DNA of 64,000 nucleotides from Bacteroidales bacterium (GTDB lineage: Bacteria > Bacteroidota > Bacteroidia > Bacteroidales > UBA10428): NCBI GenBank assembly GCA_016934055.1, contig JAFGTR010000042.1, positions 1-64,000 on the forward strand, given 5' to 3'. This document shows positions 21,374 through 30,048 of the stretch, in pieces (position 1 is the first letter of the stretch; every line of letters starts with the position of its first letter). A program made the position numbers and the translations under genes. The notes beneath the pieces are model-generated. The model was not told where the DNA came from, ran no database searches, and was given only the letters and a program-made list of their open reading frames with translations.

Positions 21374-22472
21374 AAACCTGCATTATTTTACCGGCCACAC
21401 TTTCTGCCTTAAACTTTGATGCATGCTGATATCCTGTTTCAACCATCTGTTCTCTTAAACCGGGATTTTTAATAACCCGCTGTATGGCTTCAGCAATTTC
21501 CCTGATGTCAACCGGGTCAACATAAAGTGAGGCCGGTCCGCCGGCTTCGGCAAAACAACCTCCTTTTGAGGTTATCACCGGAGTGCCTGACGCCAGGGCT
21601 TCTAAAACAGGAATGCCAAAACCTTCATATACTGACGGATAAACAAAAACTCCGGCAAGCTGATAAAAGCCACGCAAATCAATATTATCCACAACATCAT
21701 AAAAAACAACTTTTATTGATCTGTGTTGATCCAGATATTTCATGACTTCCTTTGCGTAAGGTGTTTTCTTCCCGACCACGACAAGCGGTATATTGATATT
21801 ACCATATTGGAGGGCTCGTAAAATGGCCATCAGATTTTTGCGCTCCTCAATAGTCCCAACATATAATATAAACAATTCAGGAAGATTGTATTTTACCCGT
21901 AAAGCATTTTTATCGTCCTGTGATAAAGTATTGTAAAACCCGGGGTGGCATCCCTGATAGATCACCTCGATCCTGTCCGGATCAACGCCAAAATATTCTA
22001 TGATATCATCTGCAGTCTGACGGCTGATGGCAATAATACGGTCAGCCACCTGGCAGGCATAACTGACTTTCTGTTTATAGATAATACGGTCGAATGTATT
22101 GTAAAGATGAGGCAGCCGCAAAAAGATAAGATCATGGATGGTAACCACTGACCTTATCTTTTTTACGGGGAAACGGTAGGGAATCTCATGACTCAGTCCG
22201 TGAAAAACGTCAATGCCATCAGATTTAAGCATTTTTGAGACACCGCAACTGCGCCATAAAGATGGCAGATTATGATAGACAACATTATGGGGAGTACGCA
22301 CACTGACATTTGTGTAAGACGGACTAAAGAGTTCCGGATTTGATTTTGTCGTATACAGGTAAAATTCCGATCCGGGGAAATTAGAGGACAGGGCTGTGAT
22401 CAGGTTACGGCTGTAACTTCCCAATCCACTTTTATTCAGGAAAGCTCTTTTGGCGTCAAAACCGATGCGCAT
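21345..22472 (-). CDS. Glycosyltransferase family 4 (GT-B) protein
   Basis: 375 aa; YVGTIEERKNL and VYPSVYEGFGIPVLEALASGTPVITS motifs; overlaps the Sua5 gene by 29 bp. Confidence 0.9.
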   Translation of the reverse strand: MRIGFDAKRAFLNKSGLGSYSRNLITALSSNFPGSEFYLYTTKSNPELFSPSYTNVSVRTPHNVVYHNLPSLWRSCGVSKMLKSDGIDVFHGLSHEIPYRFPVKKIRSVVTIHDLIFLRLPHLYNTFDRIIYKQKVSYACQVADRIIAISRQTADDIIEYFGVDPDRIEVIYQGCHPGFYNTLSQDDKNALRVKYNLPELFILYVGTIEERKNLMAILRALQYGNINIPLVVVGKKTPYAKEVMKYLDQHRSIKVVFYDVVDNIDLRGFYQLAGVFVYPSVYEGFGIPVLEALASGTPVITSKGGCFAEAGGPASLYVDPVDIREIAEAIQRVIKNPGLREQMVETGYQHASKFKAESVAGKIMQVYEKLMQNDR

Positions 22473-22487
22473 AATACAGCAAATCCT

Positions 22488-23306
22488 TTACACAGAAACA
22501 TTATAATCGCGAAGGGCGTCATTAAGGGATGTTTTCAGATCAGTAGATGGTTTCCGCTGACCTATGATAAGGGCAACCGGAACATAAAACTCTCCGGCAG
22601 GGAATTTTTTCGGCACCGATCCGGGTATGACAACTGAACGGGCAGGAACAACGCCTCTGTTTTCTACAGGTTCCTTACCGGAAACATCTATAACACGTGT
22701 TGATTTCGTGAGCACCACATTAGCCCCTAACACGGCCTCTCTTTCAATCCTGACTCCTTCCACGACTATGCAGCGGGATCCGATAAAGCAATCATCTTCA
22801 ATGATGACCGGTGCCGCCTGTACCGGTTCAAGGACACCACCAATACCAACACCGCCGCTAAGATGAACGTTTTTCCCGATTTGTGCACAGGATCCGACTG
22901 TTGCCCATGTATCCACCATGGTTCCTGAATCAACGTATGCGCCGATATTAACATATGACGGCATCATAATCACCCCTCTGGCAATGTAAGACCCGTAACG
23001 GGCAATAGCATGCGGAACAACCCTGACCCCCAGATCTTCAAATCCCCTTTTCAAGGCAATCTTATCATGAAATTCGAACAGATCCGACTTAAAGACTTCC
23101 ATTTTCTGAATGGGAAAATACAGGATCACGGCTTTTTTAATCCATTCATTGACGATCCATCCGTCTTCGGATGGTTCAGCAACCCGAATCTGTCCTTTGT
23201 CAAGCATTTCAATGACTTCACGAATAACAGTCTGAATTTCAGGTTGCTCAAGCAACTCCCGGTTTTCCCAGGCTTTCTCGATGATTGATTTTTTAACAGT
23301 CAGCAC
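22488..23306 (-). CDS. dapD: 2,3,4,5-tetrahydropyridine-2,6-dicarboxylate N-succinyltransferase
   Basis: 272 aa; left-handed beta-helix hexapeptides (YVNIGAYVDSGTMVDTWATVGSCAQIGKNVHLSGGVGIGGVLEP) characteristic of DapD. Start codon appears to be GTG. Confidence 0.93.
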   Translation of the reverse strand: MLTVKKSIIEKAWENRELLEQPEIQTVIREVIEMLDKGQIRVAEPSEDGWIVNEWIKKAVILYFPIQKMEVFKSDLFEFHDKIALKRGFEDLGVRVVPHAIARYGSYIARGVIMMPSYVNIGAYVDSGTMVDTWATVGSCAQIGKNVHLSGGVGIGGVLEPVQAAPVIIEDDCFIGSRCIVVEGVRIEREAVLGANVVLTKSTRVIDVSGKEPVENRGVVPARSVVIPGSVPKKFPAGEFYVPVALIIGQRKPSTDLKTSLNDALRDYNVSV

Positions 23307-23310
23307 AATA

Positions 23311-23356
23311 TTTGTTGATTTGTTGACCTGCCTGCCGGCAGGCAGGTTTGTTGATT
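23311..23356. repeat. Single-copy version of the palindrome/octamer composite repeat
   Basis: TTTGTTGATTTGTTGA-CCTGCCTGCCGGCAGGCAGG-TTTGTTGATT; 20-bp perfect palindrome at 23327-23346. Confidence 0.9.
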
Positions 23357-23407
23357 AACATTTTGACCTATTTTTTTTATACCCTCAAACCTTCAAACCC
23401 TCAAACC

Positions 23408-25117
23408 TTATATCCTTATATCCTTCACATTCAGCTGCAACATGGAATTCCCTCGAAATGTGTCTTCCATAAGGGTAAAAGCAATATCAAAACCATTGAC
23501 TTTTTTGATTTTTTCAAAATGATGTGCCTGGTTGAAAGCAATGGCTTTAATGTTATTAAAAGGAATATCTTCCTGAATAAGGTTAAGCTGAAGATGCTCC
23601 TTTTTTGAGCCCACCACACGGGCAGAACCGTTGTCAGCCACATTCTCCGCAAAAAAGACAGGATTCAGGTTTTCAGGGCCGAAAGGCTCGAACTGTTTCA
23701 GAATTTTGAAAAATTTTGGCGTTACATCCCTGAAATTCAGCTCGGTGTCAATTTCAATCTGTGGGATCATCTGTTCCTGCGTAATCGTATCCTTTACAAC
23801 ATTCTCAAATTTATCCCTGAATTTTGCCACATTTTCGATCTTCAATGTAAGACCTGCCGCATACATATGTCCGCCAAAACTTTCAAGCAGATCAGAACAT
23901 TGACTGATAGCCTGGTAAAGGTCAAAGCCCGGTACCGACCTGGCAGAACCGGTGGCAAAACCATTGGATTCAGTCAGAATGATGGTGGGACGATAAAAGC
24001 TTTCTATCAGCCGGCTGGCCACAATACCCACTACGCCTTTATGCCATGAAGGGTTAAACAGCACTGTTGAATATTTATAACGGTCGCTGCACGACAGGGT
24101 TTCCTTCATCGCCTCTTCTGTAATCGTCTTATCAATATTTCGTCTGGTTTGATTATGGCTGTTTATTCTTTCGCAATGCAGGTCAGCCTCTTCATCCTTT
24201 TCAGAAATCAGCAGGTCAACAGCTTGTTTTCCCGATTCAATACGACCGGCTGCATTAATTCTTGGTCCTATTTTGAATACAATGTCATCAATTGTTATAA
24301 GTCTGCGTTCAATTCCGGCCGCCCTGATTATAGACCTAATTCCCACCCTGGGATTTTTATTCAGTTTCTGAATACCGTAATAGGCCAGTATCCTGTTTTC
24401 ATTAACCATGGGAACAATATCAGAGGCAATGCTCACAGCCAACAGATCAAGGTATTCCTTCAGATCTTCAAATGGCAGCTTATTCCTTATAGAATAAGCC
24501 TGAAGCAATTTAAATCCGACACCGCAACCGGAAAGAAACTGAAAAGGATATGTTGAATCATTTCTCTCAGGGTCAAGTACGGCAACCGCATCCGGTAATT
24601 TGTCATCAGGGGTATGATGATCACAGATGATGAAGTCAATGCCCTTTTTTTTGGCATAGGCAACTTTTTCAACGGCTTTGATACCACAATCGAGGGCAAT
24701 GATAAGGGTTACCGCGTTATTGCCGGCATAATCAATGGCTTTGTATGAAATACCGTAACCCTCGGCATACCGGTCAGGAATATAAAAGTCAAGCTTGTCA
24801 TGGTATTTCTTCAGAAATGAATAAACCATAGCCACTGAAGTAGTCCCGTCGACATCATAATCACCATAGATCAGTATCTTTTCCCCTGCACCAATGGCAA
24901 CCTTAAGGCGGTCAACAGCCTTTTCCATATCATTCATCAGAAAAGGGTCATACAGATCATTCAGATCCGGCCTGAAAAAGGCTTTAGCTTTTGGATACGT
25001 GTCAATGCCTCTTTGGATAAGCAGTGTGGCAAGTATGTTATCGATATTCAATTCCCGGGCAAGCCTGTTGATGTCTTCGTGGTGTCCGTTCTCTTTTATT
25101 TTCCAGGCTCTCATCAT
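23408..25117 (-). CDS. recJ: Single-stranded-DNA-specific exonuclease RecJ
   Basis: 569 aa; DHH phosphoesterase motifs ILIYGDYDVDGTTSVAM and FIICDHHTPDD, DHHA1 region FGGHMYAAGLTL. Confidence 0.94.
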   Translation of the reverse strand: MMRAWKIKENGHHEDINRLARELNIDNILATLLIQRGIDTYPKAKAFFRPDLNDLYDPFLMNDMEKAVDRLKVAIGAGEKILIYGDYDVDGTTSVAMVYSFLKKYHDKLDFYIPDRYAEGYGISYKAIDYAGNNAVTLIIALDCGIKAVEKVAYAKKKGIDFIICDHHTPDDKLPDAVAVLDPERNDSTYPFQFLSGCGVGFKLLQAYSIRNKLPFEDLKEYLDLLAVSIASDIVPMVNENRILAYYGIQKLNKNPRVGIRSIIRAAGIERRLITIDDIVFKIGPRINAAGRIESGKQAVDLLISEKDEEADLHCERINSHNQTRRNIDKTITEEAMKETLSCSDRYKYSTVLFNPSWHKGVVGIVASRLIESFYRPTIILTESNGFATGSARSVPGFDLYQAISQCSDLLESFGGHMYAAGLTLKIENVAKFRDKFENVVKDTITQEQMIPQIEIDTELNFRDVTPKFFKILKQFEPFGPENLNPVFFAENVADNGSARVVGSKKEHLQLNLIQEDIPFNNIKAIAFNQAHHFEKIKKVNGFDIAFTLMEDTFRGNSMLQLNVKDIRI

Positions 25118-25229
25118 ACAGTCTTACCTCAAATGGTTTTTTTTATAATAAAAGCCAAAGGTACATAAAAATCCAGCCAATCCCTTATTCAATAATATTG
25201 AAAATTAAGTCTGTTCTTAACAGCTGAAA

Positions 25230-25913
25230 TTAAACCCTTACAAAATGAAAAGTCCTTTCCAGATTATTCAGCAGAATACGCTTAACTTTATCCATGGGTT
25301 GTGGTTTGCCCAATTCCTTTTCCAGTGATGTCACCCCCTTATCAATAAATCCACACGGATTGATATACCTGAAATAGTTCAGATCAGTGTTGACATTCAG
25401 TGCAAAACCATGCATGGTAACCGAACGGCTCACCTTAACACCAATGGCACAAATTTTTCTCACCCTTTTGGGATTGTTTATATCCACCCACACACCTGTT
25501 GCGCCTTCCAGTTTTGATGAAGCAACACCAAATTCAGCCAGTGTTAAAATAATAGACTCTTCCAGCTTCTTTATGTAATCTTTAATCCCTATGCGGAAAG
25601 CTTCCAGATCAAATACCGGATAACCCACCAGTTGGCCCGGACCATGATAGGTGATATCGCCACCGCGGTCAATCTTATAGAAAGAGGCCTGAATACTTTT
25701 TAATACACTGTTTTGAATCAGCAGGTTATTCTCCTTTCCGCTTTTACCAAGTGTATACACATGAGGATGTTCAACAAAAAGCAGGTAGTTTATATTATCA
25801 CCCCGGCTTTGTTCTGTCTTTGCCTCAATAATCTTCTTCTGCAGATCAATCTGAAAATCCCAGGTTTCCTTATAATCTTTCAGACCAAGGTCGGCGTAAG
25901 TTACTTTGTTCAC
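25230..25913 (-). CDS. lipB: Lipoyl(octanoyl) transferase
   Basis: 227 aa; RGGDITYHGPGQLVGYPVFDL and KICAIGVKVSRSVTMHGFALNVNTDL motifs. Confidence 0.94.
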   Translation of the reverse strand: MNKVTYADLGLKDYKETWDFQIDLQKKIIEAKTEQSRGDNINYLLFVEHPHVYTLGKSGKENNLLIQNSVLKSIQASFYKIDRGGDITYHGPGQLVGYPVFDLEAFRIGIKDYIKKLEESIILTLAEFGVASSKLEGATGVWVDINNPKRVRKICAIGVKVSRSVTMHGFALNVNTDLNYFRYINPCGFIDKGVTSLEKELGKPQPMDKVKRILLNNLERTFHFVRV

Positions 25914-26011
25914 AGATTGTTGGGTTAACAGATTGACATATTTACAGATTGATAAATTTACAGATTTTTTCTTTGTGATAATTTCACAGACATTTCATGG
26001 ATTAGTATTCA

Positions 26012-26114
26012 TCCAGGTCCCTGGTCCCTGATTCCTGGTTCCTGGTTCTTGGTTCTTGATTCTTGGTTCCTGGCTCTTGTATTACTCGTCACTTGTCACT
26101 TGTCACTCGTCACT
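26012..26114. repeat. Degenerate short-period repeat (TTCTTGGTTCCTGG / CACTTGTCACTCGT)
   Basis: ccaggtccctggtccctgattcctggttcctggttcttggttcttgattcttggttcctgg...cacttgtcacttgtcactcgtcac. Confidence 0.85.
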
Positions 26115-26120
26115 ATCTCA

Positions 26121-27545
26121 TCAGTCGTCCGACATCCTCACAATTCTGGGATAAAAGACACCGGCAACATCCACAAGGTCTTTCTGATAATTCATAATTC
26201 TGTGAATATCCTTATAAGCACCCGGGGATTCATCTGTTCCGCCTCCTATCAGTTCAACACCGGCGTTTGTAAGGATTCCCTTCATCTGTTTCACGGTAAA
26301 TCTTGATTTGGCTTCAGCCCGTGACATAGTTCTGCCTGCTCCGTGTGAAGCCGACCACAGGGAAGCGGGATTACCCTTTCCCCGTATTATAAATCCCGGG
26401 GAAGTCATTGATCCCGGAATGACACCAAATATTCCATACCGTGCCGGCGTAGCCCCTTTTCGATGTATAATAACCTCTGTGTCATCGTCAAGTTTTTCTT
26501 TCCACGCAAAATTATGATGGTTCTCTATTCTCAGAATGGGTTGCTCCGCCAGTGCCATAGCCAACTTACCGTGAATTATCTGATGATTCGCTGCTGAATA
26601 ATCCCCGGCCAGATTCATCGCCTGCCAGTATTCCTGTCCTTCTTCTTCATCCATATCAAACCATGCAAGATTAATCGCTCCCTTCGGAAGTTTCCGCTTC
26701 CTTTTAGCCACAGCGGTATAATGTTGTGCAATGTTTGCCCCCATATTCCTTGATCCTGAATGAGAAAGAATGGCGGCATATTCACCCGGATCAATTTTCA
26801 GTTCCGGGTAACCCTCAGGAATGTTTACAATACCTATGTCAACAAAATGATTTCCATGCCCTGATGTACCGAGCTGTCCGTAGGCCTTATCCTTCAATCC
26901 ATGCAAAAACTCAATTTCAGCAAATTCCTTCCTTTCAAGCACCGGATGTTCTTTTTTCCCTGTAAATTCAGCATGTCCAAAACGGGTATTATCCATCAGG
27001 ATCTGCTTTAATTTATTCCTGTTATTCTCAATAAAAACAGGAGGAAGGTCAAATACCGAAAGACACATCCGGCATCCGATATCCATGCCCACACCAAAAG
27101 GGATAATAGCATGCCGTGCAGCCAGCACACCGCCGATTGGCAATCCATACCCGCTGTGCGCATCAGCCATCAGAGCTCCGGCTACCGTTACAGGCAGTTG
27201 CATCGCTGTATCCATCTGTGCGATGGCTTCCTGTTCTATGATTGATGAACCGAAGATAACGTAATCCTTCTTTTCACCGGTAAGTTTCACTTCGCCATGA
27301 TCACCGGCGGCTTCTTTCTTTCTTACCCTGCCAACAAGTTTTTCAATCAATGGTTTAAACACCTGATCATTGGCAAATTCGTGAGGGTTTGCGTGAATAG
27401 CCTTTAGCTTTTGCAGCACTTCTGACCTGGAACCCTTGCTATTAATGTAATTTCTGTGAACAATATGGATGATCAGTGTGATAATATCATCATCACGAAA
27501 TCCTGTTTTTTCAATCTCTCTTGCCTTCAGTTTAAGCTTTCTCAT
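26121..27545 (-). CDS. rtcB: RtcB family RNA-splicing ligase
   Basis: 474 aa; ADAHSGYGLPIGGVLA, GVGMDIGCRM, HSGSRNMGANIA, SHGAGRTMSRAEA motifs. Confidence 0.93.
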   Translation of the reverse strand: MRKLKLKAREIEKTGFRDDDIITLIIHIVHRNYINSKGSRSEVLQKLKAIHANPHEFANDQVFKPLIEKLVGRVRKKEAAGDHGEVKLTGEKKDYVIFGSSIIEQEAIAQMDTAMQLPVTVAGALMADAHSGYGLPIGGVLAARHAIIPFGVGMDIGCRMCLSVFDLPPVFIENNRNKLKQILMDNTRFGHAEFTGKKEHPVLERKEFAEIEFLHGLKDKAYGQLGTSGHGNHFVDIGIVNIPEGYPELKIDPGEYAAILSHSGSRNMGANIAQHYTAVAKRKRKLPKGAINLAWFDMDEEEGQEYWQAMNLAGDYSAANHQIIHGKLAMALAEQPILRIENHHNFAWKEKLDDDTEVIIHRKGATPARYGIFGVIPGSMTSPGFIIRGKGNPASLWSASHGAGRTMSRAEAKSRFTVKQMKGILTNAGVELIGGGTDESPGAYKDIHRIMNYQKDLVDVAGVFYPRIVRMSDD

Positions 27546-27618
27546 AGTTCAAAGACAGGTTTTCAGAAGAACTTATTTATGAAGGTGTCCCTCATCCCTT
27601 ATCACTTCTTCCCCTCTT

Positions 27619-27978
27619 TAATCTTGATTCTTGATTCTCGGTTCTAAATTGATTTACGATGTACAATGTTCAATGTACAATTTTTGATGTTTCTTCCGGC
27701 TCCCCAAAACCCACCACACCAAACCCAAAACTACCGATTACCGGTTACCGAATACCGAATACCTTCCCTTCATGACCATAAGACCAAAAAACCGCATGAC
27801 CAGAAGACCGCATGACCGCCTCCCTCATCCTGCCAGGGTTTCCTATCTTCTCGCCAGTTTTCTTCCTCATTCTCATTCCCATTCTCGCTCTGATCTATCC
27901 CGCATCCTGCCAGGGTTTCCAAATCCCTTAGCCCAAAATCCACACTACTTGTCACTCGTCACTCGTCTCTCGTCACTA
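27619..27978. repeat. Cluster of degenerate short-period repeats between rtcB and the isomerase gene
   Basis: atcttgattcttgattctcgg; atgtacaatgttcaatgtacaat; gattaccggttaccgaataccgaatacc; catgacc/agacc series; catcctgccagggtttcc direct repeat (27826, 27903); gtcactcgtcactcgtc. Confidence 0.8.
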
Positions 27979-27980
27979 AA

Positions 27981-28886
27981 TTACAGTTGCGCAATTACCT
28001 TTTCAAGCAACTTTTTGGTGGCTATAATCCCTTCCTTTTCAGTCAGCCTGCTTCCCTCGTATTCAATGCCGATGTATCCCCGGTATCCTGAATTCTTTAC
28101 AATAGAAAGCATTTTATAATAATCAGTCCTTGTTTCGTTTCCGGCCTTGTCAAAGTCATGTGATTTAGCGCTTACGCCTTTGGCAAAAGGCATCATTTCA
28201 GTCATGCCCAGATACCGGTCATATTCTTCATTCTCGCTGATCCGGAAATTGCCGAAATCAGGCAGTGTGCCGCAGTTTTTCTTTCCGACACGGGATATGA
28301 CTTCGGAGATCCACTTCCCGTTGGATGAATAACCCCCATGATTCTCAACGATGACATTAATGCCGGCCTTTTCGCCGTATTCTGAAAGTCTGCCGAGACC
28401 ATCCACAGCTGCATCAGCAACTTCAGCCTCAGTGCCCTGTCCGCGTGCATTTACACGTATGGAATGGCATCCCAGCGCCCGGGCGGCATCAACCCATCGA
28501 TAATGCCTTTCCACAGCCTGAATTCTTTCAGGCTTATACAACGCACCCAGATCACCCTCATTATCGATCATAATCAGCACATTTTCCACATTGTTGTCCT
28601 TTGTAACCTTTTGGAGTTCCGCCAGGTACCGGGGACCGGTTCCTTCAAAAAATGTACTGACATATTCCACACCGTAAATGCTATAATCCTTTGCTGCTAC
28701 AACCGGAAAATCGAGATTGCTCATGGCACCTGCAAAAAGAGCCCTGTGAAGTGACCATTCAGCCAAAGAGATCCTGAATCCGCTTTCATCTCTGATGAAG
28801 CTTTTTACCGGCATGGCAGAAACCATCCCTATACCTGCTGCTGCCAGGGTGGATTTTTTAATGAACTGACGACGGTTGCTTTTCAT
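27981..28886 (-). CDS. Sugar phosphate isomerase/epimerase (TIM barrel) with Tat-like signal
   Basis: 301 aa; NRRQFIKKSTLAAAGIGMV signal; TIM-barrel isomerase features (VIVENHGG, LPDFGNF, YRGYIGIEYEG). Confidence 0.85.
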   Translation of the reverse strand: MKSNRRQFIKKSTLAAAGIGMVSAMPVKSFIRDESGFRISLAEWSLHRALFAGAMSNLDFPVVAAKDYSIYGVEYVSTFFEGTGPRYLAELQKVTKDNNVENVLIMIDNEGDLGALYKPERIQAVERHYRWVDAARALGCHSIRVNARGQGTEAEVADAAVDGLGRLSEYGEKAGINVIVENHGGYSSNGKWISEVISRVGKKNCGTLPDFGNFRISENEEYDRYLGMTEMMPFAKGVSAKSHDFDKAGNETRTDYYKMLSIVKNSGYRGYIGIEYEGSRLTEKEGIIATKKLLEKVIAQL

Positions 28887-29012
28887 GGTTATAGGATTTT
28901 ATTGACATCTCAAGTTAATCAGTCTCTAATTTTAAAAAGGCTCAGTCGAAAAAAGAGGCAATCATAAAAGGTGCTTTTCCTGAATGTCAGGAAATCCCTA
29001 TTCACTATTCAA

Positions 29013-29094
29013 TGTCGTTAAGTGAAGACCGAATTATGTCCCTCTCTCGGAGAAAGTGAAGGGAGAGGACAAAAAAACCCTTAAGTTAACGACA
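29013..29094. repeat. Palindrome-ended intergenic element, copy 1 (inverted relative to copies 2 and 3)
   Basis: TGTCGTTAAGTGAAGACCGAATTATGTCCCTCTC...GGAGAGGACAAAAAAACCCTTAAGTTAACGACA; terminal inverted repeats; matches reverse complement of copies at 40659 and 43411. Confidence 0.85.
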
Positions 29095-29220
29095 ATGGTT
29101 CATTATTCTTGCATCCGCTCCGAAAAGCCATAAATTCGTGAATAGCTGAAAATCTTCCATGTAACTTTCCGGATCGGACACAGTCTTTGATCTTTAATCT
29201 TGAATCTTTGTTCTGATGAA

Positions 29221-30006
29221 TCACATCGCTTTTATTTTAATATTCCTGAACCATACATCATTACCATGGTCCTGCAGGCAGATATAGCCTTCCTGGTATT
29301 TTCCGAATTCAGGAAAGTCTTTGAACTTGCTGTCTTCACCCCTGATCATCTTTTCCCATTCGGGTGTTGCCAGGTGGTACTCAAGACCCACCTGACCGTT
29401 TACCTTATGCACCACCGTACCCTGTGAAACGATAATCTCGACCATATTCCACTCTCCTGCCTGTTTACAGGGTTCCTTTGTAGGTATGAGGTCATAGAGC
29501 GCACCTGCCCGACGATTGCCATCAATACCCAGGTTATAGTCAATATGGTTCGAGTCGAGGATTTGCATTTCCGGTGCCGATTTCCAGATCGGTTCATCGG
29601 GAATTTCCTGCCCAAGGTAAAAAATGCCGCTGTTGCCAGCATGTGATATTTTCCATTCAAGTTTAAGATGAAAATCTTTGAATTTCCTGTCATAAAGAAT
29701 ATCACCGCCTTTTCCGCCGGCTTCGCCCATGCCTGATCCGATGCAATGCAAAGTGCCGTCAACAACTTCCCAGCCCGAATCGGGAAAGGCCGGTTTATTA
29801 TAACCACGCCAGCCGTCGAATGTCTGGCCGTCAAACATCAGGATCCAGCCGTCGGTTTTCTCCTGTTCTGTTAGAATGTTAACTTGTTCAACCATAGTAA
29901 CTTGTGTTGTATCAGCTTTTTTACCGGATGATTTGCATGAAGTAAACAACTGTGTACCGGCAATGAAAAAGCCAACGATAAATGCAGCCAGGATTAGTCT
30001 TTTCAT
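29221..30006 (-). CDS. DUF1080 (3-keto-disaccharide hydrolase) family lipoprotein
   Basis: 261 aa; lipobox region TQLFTSCKSSGKK; GWILMFDGQTFDGWRGYN...GDILYDRKFKDFHLKLEWKISHAGNSGIFY typical of DUF1080. Confidence 0.9.
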   Translation of the reverse strand: MKRLILAAFIVGFFIAGTQLFTSCKSSGKKADTTQVTMVEQVNILTEQEKTDGWILMFDGQTFDGWRGYNKPAFPDSGWEVVDGTLHCIGSGMGEAGGKGGDILYDRKFKDFHLKLEWKISHAGNSGIFYLGQEIPDEPIWKSAPEMQILDSNHIDYNLGIDGNRRAGALYDLIPTKEPCKQAGEWNMVEIIVSQGTVVHKVNGQVGLEYHLATPEWEKMIRGEDSKFKDFPEFGKYQEGYICLQDHGNDVWFRNIKIKAM

Positions 30007-30048
30007 AGTTTTAAAATTTGTTAATGAGGTTTAACAATGATTATTTTT

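Noticed and set aside
27772-28119. 115-aa plus-strand ORF downstream of rtcB
   Set aside because: Mostly intergenic repeat text plus antisense of the isomerase gene; low-complexity composition.
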